Positions 47,611 to 59,100 of a stretch of 64,000 nucleotides of DNA are shown piece by piece. Within the stretch, counting starts at the first letter, position 1. The number at the start of each line of letters is the position of its first letter. This stretch comes from Tetranychus cinnabarinus (taxonomy: Eukaryota > Arthropoda > Arachnida > Trombidiformes > Tetranychidae). The position numbers and the translations under genes were made by a program. The stretch lies in contig WHVY01000008.1 of the NCBI GenBank assembly GCA_022266195.1, positions 1,922,001 to 1,986,000 on the forward strand, given 5' to 3'. The notes under the pieces were generated by a model. The model searched no databases and had not been told where the DNA came from. It was given only the letters and a program-made list of their open reading frames with translations.

Positions 47611-49376
47611 TTAGACAACCACTGCAACTACATATTAAATAAACCATGGTTTATGGTTTATATTTTCATTCACTCAAAGGTTATTTAAAATCCACTGATA
47701 CAAATAAATAAACAACTCTTGCTCCATATTGTTTATCTTCATCATCATCTCTCCATTATCATCCTTTTTTGCTATAAATTATTTTTCAAAGCAAATCTGA
47801 ACGAAAAGGAAAAAGTGAAAATTTCATCTAAAAAAAGAAACTCACCAGATATGAAAACAAATCTCATTCCCCATCTAACCTACATTTACCATCTTAATGA
47901 TTCGAGTTACCTTGACAATGTTTTTTTTCTTTCTCTTTCTCTCAATTTAACCCCAATTCTGTTAATGTTATCTCTCCATTATTTCTCTCTAAAAGAGTTA
48001 CAATCAACAAAGTTGTAACAGTTCTCAAAATTTAATTGTCTCTTGTAATTAAATGGTTTATTAATGATCTATGATCAGAATAGATATCAAGGCATAGAAA
48101 TGAAAACTTGATTTCCAATTTTACCTACATTCATTTAGCCGAGTTTATTTGTTTATTCACTTTCTGATGGAATCAAAACAATCAAAAAATGTTGATTCCT
48201 ATTTAAAATTTTGATTAATAAACTCCTGACTGACTTTATGTATTTTGTTTTATCTGTTTTTGTATTTAATTTTGTATTTAAATGTAAAACACAAATATCA
48301 ACAAAAGGACGTGTCCATAAAAGTATAGTCAGTAAAATTACACAAAAAATCGATGAATGTACAGCTCATTTTGGGTTGGGTTTGGGTAATAAACTCATAA
48401 TAAATGCATAATGAGACTAAAATATTTTCTGTACCAAGGATATTTAGATATGTTTAAAGAGTAATAAGAGTTATTATCCCATTGTGATGATTTGGTCATG
48501 TATCGATTCATTAATTATAATTGATAATAAAGTAATGCAGAGTATATTGAACTTTATCATTGAAAGTTTAAGGCTTTTACAGACCAATAGGGCTTATCTT
48601 TCATGCATAAGTAATAATGATAATAATTGATGGATGTGATTGAGGTCCTTTGATGGTCAGTTCAGGGAAATACACCTTAATGTACCTTAATTAACTAGAT
48701 AACAATTTTATTTTAATTATTAATAGGACACAATCCCTAAAATCTAATTCTGTAAATGTTGACGGGCAGAAAATGAATGAATATTATCACCAAATAACCT
48801 TCTTCTACCTTTTTTCTTCCTTTCTCTGACTTTTATGGATATTTGTATCATTCAGTTTATTCTTTATGATATGAAATAACATCTGACATTAAGAGTCTAA
48901 ATGTTTGATAACAATAAACATGAAAAGCACAATAAACAAAATGTTTAACCTTAAAAAAGGAAAGGTGAGACAAATATGGAACTCTTATGTCTTCCTTAAT
49001 GAAGTATCGATGGATCAATAGACATCATTATATCATCAATAACTGAACTTGACCCTTTGGTCAACTCAGATGTATCTAGAGGAAAAGGTAATGAGATGAT
49101 AACTGTTGGTCCAAAACAAGAGTAATACTTAGCTGAAACACAAGACACGAAGAATAGTGGAAATCATTCCAAATGGATCTTTACATGTTCATAATCAACT
49201 TTGAGTTTAACTGTTTGTTTGAAATATTTTTCATCTCAATCGATTGTCATCATATTAAGAGTTGTTTTCACGAGTTTCTAGTGAATAAAGAGGAAACATG
49301 AAATTTTGATGGTAATTTAAAGTTTACTTTAATAATTATGATGATTGTAATGAGAAAGATATTAATTTTTCATTTT
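47611..49376. other. Intergenic, convergent 3' flanks
   Basis: Between ecdysoneless (+) and the allergen-like gene (-). AATAAA at 47638-47643. ORFs at 47719-48018 and 48211-48411 are not supported. Confidence 0.45.
47638..47643 (+). terminator. Candidate poly(A) signal of ecdysoneless
   Basis: AATAAA 28 bp after the stop codon. Confidence 0.5.
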
Positions 49377-50240
49377 TTAATCACTGAGTTTCATTTCAAT
49401 CACTTTAGAGTAAGCGTTTCTCAGAGCCTCAGAGACTTCAGGAAGAGATGATCTGATGGCTGCATCAAACTGTCCCATACTTGAATCAAGAACAAATCGA
49501 TCGGAAATAGTATAAGTTGGTGAAACCATCAAAGCAACTTCATCATCAACAGTGGTAGTCAAGTTGAACTGTGAAGTTCTTGACCAATCTCCGATAACAG
49601 AGGCAAAAGCAAAGAAGCGTCCAACTATTTTGGCTTTAGGGATTGTTGCCTTAACAGCTCCTTCCGAGATTCTGAGTGGAATTGAATCAAATAGATAATA
49701 ATCGACTGTATAATTTGCACAAGTGTTCAATTTAGGAATCAAGTGTTGGAAGTTAAGACAGGGTCCAGCATTTGAGATTTGTTCAACTTTAAAATCAGAG
49801 AATCCAGTGAATTGTACATTCTCCAGGGTTAACACGATTTTACCAGTGGTTGGACTTTTAGCATCTCTGACTTCATGGACAATGGGTTTAGACAATATTA
49901 AGGGATCGAGACGGAGAAGAGGTGAATAGTGGTGGGCTCCGATTGAGACTGAGGATGAATGATCGGCTGATTCCTTCTCCTTTCCATTGACTCCAACGGC
50001 ACCTGAAGGGACTACGGAAGATTCTTGGAGCAATCGTCGAAACAATTCAAAGGCATCGAGAACCAGATCGGTTGATATTTTGGGTTTGGATGAAGCAGCA
50101 TCTCCTGAAGGTGTTGATGGTAAAGGATCACAATGGATTGATAGACTGGCTACCAAAATGGTTAAAGTGAAAGTGATTATTGAAACCATTGTTTTTGATT
50201 TACGTTGAACACTTGTTTGATTTACTGTGTGATTAGACAA
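49377..50240 (-). CDS. Secreted lipid-binding-like protein, mite group-7 allergen family?
   Basis: Intronless, 287 codons; ATG at 50189 would give 270 residues with a clean signal peptide (MVSIITFTLTILVASLSIHC). The core (~125-285) has the alternating pattern of the JHBP/BPI-like fold shared by group-7 mite allergens: DPLILSKPIVHEV, GKIVLTLENVQFTGFSDFKV, PRL-like strand IPLRISEGAVKATIPKAKIVG, and a C-terminal amphipathic helix, AIRSSLPEVSEALRNAYSKVI. Der p 7 has this kind of single elongated fold and binds lipid-like ligands. The first ~100 mature residues include a Ser/Gly-rich spacer not expected in Der p 7. The family call is by pattern only; JHBP-type carrier is the alternative. Confidence 0.55.
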   Translation of the reverse strand: MSNHTVNQTSVQRKSKTMVSIITFTLTILVASLSIHCDPLPSTPSGDAASSKPKISTDLVLDAFELFRRLLQESSVVPSGAVGVNGKEKESADHSSSVSIGAHHYSPLLRLDPLILSKPIVHEVRDAKSPTTGKIVLTLENVQFTGFSDFKVEQISNAGPCLNFQHLIPKLNTCANYTVDYYLFDSIPLRISEGAVKATIPKAKIVGRFFAFASVIGDWSRTSQFNLTTTVDDEVALMVSPTYTISDRFVLDSSMGQFDAAIRSSLPEVSEALRNAYSKVIEMKLSD

Positions 50241-50935
50241 TTAACTGTGTATTGATCAGTAAATTACTTGATATTTATAGTTTAACCATTTACGCTTTTC
50301 GCTTTGTTTTGTTTCACTTTTTTCGCTTTGAGTTGATCTTTGGTTCAATTTAGGGGGAGGCTTCATTTTAATCATCTATATTGTTAATTATGATTTGGGG
50401 TCAACTGTGGTGAATAGAAGAAGCAAACAAATTATATTAAATGATGATGACTTTACAGTCTCATGAAGAAGGAAATTAATATTTACTCACTTTTCTTCTT
50501 GTCTGTGATGCATTTGTTTCATAATTCAACCTTTCTAGGAATCTTGAGCATAAACCCGGAAGAAGTCACCAGAAGATTCATCATTACAAGGTAAAAATTA
50601 TTTAATTTTTCAACAGTTGATGTCAGTTTATTTATGAAAAAAGGCGAATAACCCCTTGACCGGTTTAAAATCACGTTTGAAGACGAACTCATGATAAATA
50701 TCAATGATTTAGTTTAAACGCAGAAAACGTTCAGTAAATCGCGACGAGAACATTTAGATGATGAAAGCGAAGGCAAGCATTAACCTCAAATTAGATTCTC
50801 CTTTAAATTGAAGAAATAACTCAATCACATTAATATAAGATGAAAACATTACTTCAACAATCGATTTCTAATTTTAATTGACAAAATACTGTAATGAAAA
50901 TGGGCGAAAACGGGTAAAAATTAACTTCTTTCTAG
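50241..50935. other. Intergenic
   Basis: 5' flank of the allergen-like gene up to the edge of the inverted repeat; AT-rich, nothing else supported. Confidence 0.45.
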
Positions 50936-52735
50936 TTTAGACTCTGTAGGTTTGTAGAAGTATGAAAGCTGAGTCTCTTTGTGCGATGAAAAATTTCTCA
51001 GATAAATAGTTTTCGAGAAAATCGAGTTGAAAGTTGAAACTTCGATCGCTGTTTGTACAAAAAATAAAGAAGATTTTTACAGGAAGTTTATTTCGCTGAT
51101 GTAACTTTTAATGTGTAACCAGAAAATGCCCTTATTTAGTAAAATAAAATTTCCTATCTTCTGTAAAACAGATAAGTTCGATTTTTAGTTAAACTGACCT
51201 TATTCAATGAGCATAAGAGTTAGAGAACTGAAAATTATTTTTCGTTTATAAAAGGGTTTTGGTACACATCATGGATCAAATACTTTTTTCGATTTATCCA
51301 CAGTTCTCTTGATTTTGACTATTTACCTAAAAACTTTTGACCTCAATATTTCGAGAATGGTATCACCTACAATCATCATTCTTATGCCAATGCAATGTTT
51401 TACAATTAGTAATTCAATTCAATCTAATAAATTTTCATTAGCGCATTTGTAATATGATTTTTGGGTCGTAAATGCACGAAGAACAAACTCATTCAGCAAT
51501 TAAAACTCATCTCAACCCATTTCCTGGTAAATAAACCAATTTTCTGGTTAAACTTACAAACTTAATGCAAAATGTGCTGCAAAAAGCTGGAAAAATTGAG
51601 TAAAGAGTTGACACTTGGTGGGTTTGTAGGGATAAAAAAACTAAGTTCATTGATACTATTAAATGAATCATCCAATGAATCGTTCATGAGAAAATCGAGG
51701 TCAAAGTTAAAACTTCGATCTCCATTTGTTCAACTATGAAAGCCTATTTTTTCATAAAACTTATCCAACTGATTCAACTTTTGATGTTCAACCAGAAAAT
51801 GCACTTATTGAGTAAAATAAAATTTCCTATTCTCTGTAAAACAGATAAGTTCGATTTTTAGTTAAACCGACCTTATTCAATGAGCATAAGAGTTAGAGAA
51901 CTTAAACTTATTATTGGTGCATGAAAATTGTTTGTACACATGATGGATCGAATACTTTTTTCGTTTCATCACTAGTTCTCTTGATTTTGGCCATTGGACT
52001 TAAAACTTTTGACCTCAATATTTCGAGAATGGCATCACCTACAATAATCATTTTAGCGCAAATTCAATTCTTTACTAACTAGTAATTCAATCCAATTCAA
52101 AAAATTTTCATTAGCGAATTCGTACCCTGATTTTTGGGTCGTAAATGTATGAAGAACAAACTTATTCAACAAATAAAACTCATTTCAACTCATATCTTGA
52201 TAAATAAACCATTTTTCTGGTTAAACTTACAAACTTAATGCAAAAAGTACTGCAAAAGGCTCAGACGTTTGAATAAAGAGTTGAGACTTGATGGATTTGT
52301 AGGGACATAAAATCTGAGTCCGTTGCTGGTATTGAATAATTAGTCCGATGGTCAGCTTTCGTGGAAATCGAGGTCAAAGTTGAAACTTTGATCACCTTTT
52401 GTTCAGCTCAGGAAGCAGACTTTTTCACGAAACTTATTTTACTAATGTTTCTCGTGATGAACAACCAGAAAATGGTCTTATTTAGAGGAATAACATTTTC
52501 TTTTTCTGTAAAACCGATCAAGTTCGATTTTCAGTTAAATGAACCGATCTCTGTGATCGACAAAGTTAGAGATCTGAAACTTGTTATCTGTCCATAAAAG
52601 TTGCTTGTACACATGATGGATCGAATACTTTTTTCGATTCATCACTAGTTCTCTTGCTTTTGGCCATTGGACTTAAAACTTTGAACATCGATATTTCGAG
52701 AATGGCATCACCTAAAATCATTATTCTTAAGCCAA
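50936..52735 (+). repeat. Left arm: units U1, U2 and partial U3
   Basis: A marker such as CGATTTTTAGTTAAAC (GTTCGATTTT... after an ACAGATAAGTT block) recurs at ~51177, ~51850 and, diverged, ~52520, giving a ~673-bp period. The phrase TATTTCGAGAATGG recurs at ~51347, ~52018 and ~52692. Confidence 0.8.
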
Positions 52736-52983
52736 ATATTAGATTTTATAATAGACTATAACTTGATATGACTGGATACCAAGAAAATCTGAGCTAACTC
52801 ATTTAATAATGAATATTCTTCCAACATAAAAGATTTTTGTTTGGTAACAATTCAACTTTATAAATCAAGTCTAAATTTTGAAAACATAAGTAATACAATG
52901 CTATAACTTGTTTTGTGAGATCTTTAATAGCTTGATATTTCACTGTATTACAGCCCATAATAAAATCTAAAGTTTGATAAAAG

Positions 52984-54101
52984 AATGGTAATGTCAGGTC
53001 CTTCCATTCTCGAAATATTGAGGCTCAAAGTTTTCAGGTCAATGGACAAAATCAAGAGAACTGTTGATAGATTGAAAAAATTATTAGACTCATGGTGGGT
53101 ACCAACAATTTTTATGAACGAATAATAAGTTTCAGGTCTCTGATTTATAAGGTCGCAGAATGCGGTCGGTTTAATCGAAAATCGAACTTGATCTGTTTTA
53201 CAAAAACAGAGAATGTTATTTCTAAAAATAAGACCATTCTATGGTTGGTCATCAAAAGTTACATAGGATGGATGAGTTTCATGAAAAAATATGCTTCCAT
53301 AGTTGAACAAATGGAGATCGAAGTTTCAACTTTGACCTCGATTTTCTCATGAACGATTCATTGGATGAATTATTTAATAGTATAAATGAACTCAGTTTTT
53401 TTATCCCTACAACCCCGCCATGTCTCAACTCTTTACTCAAATGTTCGAGCTTTTTGCAGCACATTTTGCATTAAGTTTGTGCGTTTAACCAGAAAATTGG
53501 TTTATTTACCAGGAAATGGGTTGAGATGAGTTTTAATTGCTGAATGAGTTTGTTCTTCGTGCATTTACGACCCAAAAATCATATTACAAATGCGCTAATG
53601 AAAATTCATTAGATTGAATTGAATTACTAATTATAAAACATTGCATTGGCATAAGAATGATGATTGTAGGTGATACCATTCTCGAAATATTGAGGTCAAA
53701 AGTTTTTAGGTAAATAGTCAAAATCAAGAGAACTGTGGATAAATCGAAAAAAGTATTTGATCCATGATGTGTACCAAAACCCTTTTATAAACGAAAAATA
53801 ATTTTCAGTTCTCTAACTCTTATGCTCATTGAATAAGGTCAGTTTAACTAAAAATCGAACTTATCTGTTTTACAGAAGATAGGAAATTTTATTTTACTAA
53901 ATAAGGGCATTTTCTGGGTACACATCAAAAGTTACATCAGCGAAATGAGTTCTGTGGAAAAATCTGATTTCATTATTGTACAAAAGGCAATCGCAGTTTC
54001 AACTTCGAACTCGATGTTTTCGAAAACTTCTGATCTTAGAATTTTTTTTATAGCACAAAGTGGTTCGGGAATTATGTCCCTACAAACTAAGAGAGTCTAA
54101 A
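52984..54101 (-). repeat. Right arm: units R2 (partial) and R1
   Basis: Reverse complements of the left-arm units: CCATTCTCGAAATA occurs at ~53004 and ~53680, and AATTGGTTTATTTACCAG (53485 area) mirrors CTGGTAAATAAACCAATT (51524 area). Confidence 0.8.
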
Positions 54102-54307
54102 TTTGAATGAAATGGATTTTTGCCCTTTTTGCCCAGTTGTGTCAATTTGTGCATAAATGTGAAAATCGTGTTGATTGTGTTTTTTTGCAACAGCAATACT
54201 CTGGTTGTACTCATTGTGAAATGGTCCAAAGAGAAGGCCAAATATTGTGGATTTTTCTCAAAAACACTCACTTAAACCAGAATTGTATTGAATCAAATTC
54301 ATTTAAT

Positions 54308-54885
54308 TTAAGTTCCAATAATTCTTGTAATCCAAACATAATTGCCATTATAATATTTTATTTTTTTTAGACGATTGGGAAGCCGTATCTGACAATGCAC
54401 TTCGAGTGTAGCTACTCGGGTTCCCTCTGCATAATATCGAGGGCTATCTATCGATATACTAATAGTCCAGCCATGAAGAGGTGTAGCCTGAGCGAGCGTA
54501 CAAAAAGTTTGTTGACTTGTGCTAATGTAGATTCGATTGAAATGTAATGAAGTTCCGTTGTCCATTACAAGAAAACTGAGTTGATCCATTCCACTACGAG
54601 TAGCGGAAACCTTGCAAGACTTGGAGATACCAGAGTCTGAACAAAAAGAGATCTTATTTTTTACAGACCGTGACTGAATACTAATTTTTGTACAAGCTAT
54701 CAATGAACTTTTACAAATTAATTTGCTGTATTTGAACTTCAACTTCGCTTCGCTCGAACTAATTAATTTGTTTCAAAAAAGATGTAAAAATAAACTAAAA
54801 CCCATCCTAATAGTCAGCTTACACTTGAGATGGCAGCACTTTACAGAACCGTTATTGTTCAGGTAAAACGTGTTAAATTTAACTC
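54308..54885 (-). CDS. Last two exons of an unrecognised gene
   Basis: Minus-strand exon 54885-54823 has a strong acceptor (AATTAATTTTCAG) and donor (GTAAGC). It joins in phase to 54636-54308 (acceptor TTTTTGTTCAG), which runs to a stop. The product segment reads VKFNTFYLNNNGSVKCCHLK, then YSGISKSC, and later SFLVMDNGTSLHF, FCTLAQATPLHGWTISI and YYAEGTRVATLEVHCQIR. Cys residues, N-glycosylation sites and beta-like alternation suggest an extracellular domain, but I do not recognise a family. Upstream exons should lie at higher coordinates; the non-LTR element begins within tens of bases of the first acceptor, so it seems to occupy the preceding intron. No further exon was found up to 60.8 kb. 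It may be a remnant. Confidence 0.5.
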
Positions 54886-55027
54886 CTGAAAATTAATTAA
54901 TTTAAGCCTAAACTAATTAATATTTCACCCTCAATTTTATTAAAATCGTGTTTCCCATCATCAAGTACCCCAGTCCAAACCTTTTTTCCCAACCTTTCTC
55001 CAAATCTCACCCAAAACAACCAAAACA

Positions 55028-56110
55028 ATGGCTCAGACCCCAACAAACAACGACAACGTGTTTGAATACTCGACCCTCAAGGCTGTTAAGGACACCGCAG
55101 CCATACTACCAACATTGAAGGCGACGGCAACCTCTTCCACGCTATATCATATCCGTGACAATCTGGTCAAGTTTTCTGAAGATCTCCTAGGCCACATGAG
55201 TCAAACAAACAGAAACAAAATCAACAATCAAACGCAAAACTTCATAAACTGTATGCTCACCATGATTGATTACGTAGCCAGGGAAAACAGTGTTGGAACC
55301 ATCAAAGAAGCGGACATCAACAAAATAGCTGACTCTCTAGCCAGCAAAATCCAACCAACTCTCAAAACAACAAACACCAGCAAAGGATCCAAATCATCTA
55401 AACCTCTCAAATTCATCGTAAAACCTAAAGATCAAACTCTCAATCCCGAAGTTATCTACAATGAAATTAGCAACATGGTTAAACAAGACACAACCCTGCA
55501 AATAGATGACATGAGAAAAGGCCTCACAGCTGTCAAAATCTCTTCCCAGCACACCAACACCAAGCTTAAAATTCAATCCCACCTAAACAATACTGACCTA
55601 GGCCCCAAAATTGAGATGAAAGATATTGCGTTGTTGCAACCCCAGATTTCTGTTGTCATCCATCAACACTCCATGGAGGAAGTGGACATCATCAAGAAGC
55701 GCAACAATATCCCTGACGATGAAGATTTTAAAATAGTAGCCTCCTATGATATCCAACAGAGAAACAGACCCGCCAAAAGAAAGCTGATTCTCAGACTTAG
55801 TCGCAATGCCAGAAATGTGATTGAAAATAAAGGTCGACTTTATATTGGCAGTGAAAGTGTCAAAATTAAAGACAATTTTTATATTAAAACTTGCTCAAAC
55901 TGCATGACCATTGGCCACACAGCGAAATTCTGCTCAAACAGCGCATGCTGCAAGAAATGCGAACAAGATCATGACTCCACCACGTGTGAAGCTGAATCGC
56001 TGAACCACTGTCTCTACTGCAAAAAAGCAGGTGAACAAAACATTAACCACGTGCCAAAATCTAAAAGTTGTAGTGCCTATCACAACGCCATCAAAAACCT
56101 TAAAACATAA
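55028..56110 (+). CDS. Retrotransposon ORF1, gag-like nucleic-acid-binding protein
   Basis: 360 residues. The N-terminal part is helical and polar; a middle region (~125-275) resembles the RRM-like/gag region of insect non-LTR ORF1. The C terminus has Cys-His knuckles: CSNCMTIGHTAKFC (CX2CX4HX4C), then CKKCEQDHDSTTC (CX2CX3HX4C), then a looser CLYCKKAGEQNINHVPKSKSC. These bind element RNA in the RNP. Start is the first ATG after a C-rich leader with CAAAACA context. Confidence 0.85.
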   Translation: MAQTPTNNDNVFEYSTLKAVKDTAAILPTLKATATSSTLYHIRDNLVKFSEDLLGHMSQTNRNKINNQTQNFINCMLTMIDYVARENSVGTIKEADINKIADSLASKIQPTLKTTNTSKGSKSSKPLKFIVKPKDQTLNPEVIYNEISNMVKQDTTLQIDDMRKGLTAVKISSQHTNTKLKIQSHLNNTDLGPKIEMKDIALLQPQISVVIHQHSMEEVDIIKKRNNIPDDEDFKIVASYDIQQRNRPAKRKLILRLSRNARNVIENKGRLYIGSESVKIKDNFYIKTCSNCMTIGHTAKFCSNSACCKKCEQDHDSTTCEAESLNHCLYCKKAGEQNINHVPKSKSCSAYHNAIKNLKT

Positions 56111-56122
56111 CAGATTGGAGCT

Positions 56123-59100
56123 ATGAAGATTCAAGTCTTTAATCTAAATTGTGGTAAAAACCTTCACACGACAACACTCGCCATCAATAAAATTCCAACC
56201 GTGTACGACTTAGTCTTACTCCAAGAACAAAACAACCTACCAATATCAGCAATCAACAACCACAACATACAAGCAATCCAATGTAATAGATCAACCATTA
56301 TTACAATGAGAAACCTGGTCAACAAAACCTTCAAAATTCTTCCCGACTCTGTAGCAGCTATCATCAATTTTAAAGGCCACAAAATACTTGTCTTCTCGAT
56401 CTACTTTGCACCCCAAACGTCTTACTATGAGCTCGAAAAAATAATCTCATCAATTCAAAAAATCATAAGCAGCAACAAGGATCTACCGATTATCATTGGC
56501 GGTGACGTTAATGCAGTCCACTCATCGTGGTCTTATGAATCCTATGATAGAAACCTTGGACACGGCAAACTCATCTATAATATGTTGGCGGATAAAAACA
56601 TCAACATTCTCAACTCACCTACTCCTTCAAACTGGACCTTTAAACGACCATCAACAAACCCCCAATGGATTGATATATTAGGAACAAATCTACACCATCA
56701 TTATAACACCTTTCAACATAATACAGAAGTCCAAGACCTGAACACAAATGATCACAACTCAATTACCTCATCACTGTCCTTTGAAAATAAAAAAACACCG
56801 AACCAACAAAAACTTATTTTTCAACATTCCAGATACTTAAACCAAATCAACAAACTCTTTCTTATGACTGAAATCAAGGACATCCAAAGCATTAACACTC
56901 TTTTCTGGGATATCCTAAAAACCAGAATTCAGGCCTTTCAAAGCCCTGACTATTGGATAGTCAAACTCCCAACTAGCTGGAAGAAATGCATGGTAGACCC
57001 AAAAATCACGACCAGTCTGAAGACAATGACAAAACTTAAAAAGAAAAACCCTCTCCTGAGTCATGAAAATGAATATCTAGCTGCTAGACGAATATTAGTC
57101 AAACAAATGTATAAAAACATCAGAACTTACTTTGATAAAACGAAGGAAACCAAGGAAATCTGGCGCAAGATAAATCATTTCATAGCCGATCATGATCAAC
57201 AAGCTGAAACCATTTATTTTGACAACCTAGCAAAGGCCACTATGGACTTCACCTTGACTTTTCAAGACCTTCCGAAAACAACGACCTTTCCACAGCAACA
57301 AAACAACAAAACCATCGACATTGAAACTCTTAAAAAGCATATCAACCGTCTCAATAAATCTGCTGCCCCAGGTCTAGACGGAGTTCCTCTGAAATTCATA
57401 TCCGAACTTCTCACCAACTTCCCTGAAAAATTAACCAAAATATATACGATTCTTCTTCAACATAACTTCTTCCCAGACTCACTGAAGATCTCATCAACAA
57501 TCTTCATCCCCAAGAGCGATGGTAAAAGACCTCGCCCCATCTCCATCCAGTCTAACTTTTCAAAAATTCTTGAGTCCATCATTCTGGAAGACCTAAACAC
57601 TCATATTCACCCAGATTTCTTTCAAAACCAGCATGCCTTCCAAAAAAACAAGAGCATAAGCACAGCTCTAATTGAAATAAACAAAAATGTTTCACTTTTT
57701 TCGCCTGATTCACCACCAATCTTCCTGGTGGACATTGAATCAGCCTTTGATAAAATATCTCATGAGGCCATTTTACTCGAACTTCAAAAGCTCAAAATTC
57801 CAGAAGAAACTCGTCTCCTCATCCAAAACTACCTCTCCCCTCGCTTCATGGCCATTCTTGATCGTAACCACTCCACCTTTAAACAAACGGAAGTAGGAGT
57901 CCCTCAGGGATCCATTCTGGGCCCTTACCTATTCATAGTTGGAGTGCAACAAGTTATCAAAAACCTCAACAATGAATCACTACAACAACCACCGAGATTC
58001 ATCAACAAACGAGCAATCCAAGATCCATCAACCCTAAAACTTAGAGTCACTGCTTACGCAGATGACCTAATCATCATCCCAACACCCCGCTCTGGTGATA
58101 AATCAGATCACGCAGCGATGTGCACATCTGTCATCATGCGAAAACTAATTCAACTCCTCAAACCTTTAAACCTCTCCATCCTTCCTCAAAAAACCCATCT
58201 AATTGTCACAAGACAGATACTATCAAGAATAAAACAAATAGGATCTTTCAAGATTAACACAGATGACAGAGGTAAAATCCTCGGAATCATCTATCAACTA
58301 GGAATCGGCCAACCTTTTAACACTGACTCCCTAGTTGATAAAATTAACCAAACCACTAACAAAATCCTAACTAACAATCCTAAAATCACCCATATCCCCC
58401 TCAAAATCCTCACCCTTATTACCTCAGCCAAAATTGAATCCATCCCCTATACGTATAGCGAAATCCTCCTACACATACTTCTAAACTCAGAAAAAGAACG
58501 AAATAAATTAGAATATTCCTGCAGCCGTATTATTCGGAAGGCCTCAAATTTTGACTGGAAACTAAACCAACTCACGGTCTGCGCCATCATTGGTAGAACT
58601 CCAATATGGGCCCGCATTATTAGATCCAACCTTATAAGAATATTCAAAAACCTCACCAACAACTTAAACACCCAAGAAAACCTAAATTTCTACAACCAAT
58701 ACCCCAATTTAGCACCAAGCATAGTCAACAACCAAATATGGTGGGGACGTGAACAAATTATCAACGAAAATATACTGAACATAATTGACCGACAATGGAC
58801 AAATGAAGACCCCCAAAATAAGATCCTGATTGGTAAATGGCAGCCACTAAAAATACGTGAAAAAATCGATATTCACACAGCTCTACTTCTTGGAAAATAT
58901 AATTTTATCACCTCCTCAGAAACGTGTTTATGTGGAGCTAACATCAACGACCCTATCCACTGGATCACCCAATGTCCGTCAACAGAATCTGAACGTCAAA
59001 CTATACTAAATAACTTAAACATTGACGTTAACGACATCATACCCCTTTTCCTTAAACCCCACTCATCTCACCTATTTTTTGATCTCTTTCAGGCAGTATT

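Larger units (their letters stand above)
50936..54101. mobile_element. Foldback-like inverted array of ~670-bp units
   Basis: Three head-to-tail copies of a ~673-bp unit (U1 50936-51600, U2 51601-52273, U3 partial 52274-52735) face two reversed copies (R2 partial 52984-53435, R1 53436-54101) across a ~250-bp centre. The outermost bases are inverted: TTTAGACTCT at the left edge and AGAGTCTAAA at the right, with unrelated flanks beyond. U1 and R1 are near-identical over about 51130-51600 versus 53436-53930 and less alike near the ends. There is no coding capacity. Long terminal inverted repeats built from tandem units are the mark of Drosophila FB/Galileo-type elements, so this may be a non-autonomous DNA transposon; a satellite-derived palindrome is the alternative. 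Confidence 0.75.

Noticed and set aside
54107..54370. 87-codon plus-strand ORF next to the inverted repeat
   Set aside because: No splice support, overlaps the 3' end of the minus-strand exon, no recognisable domain.
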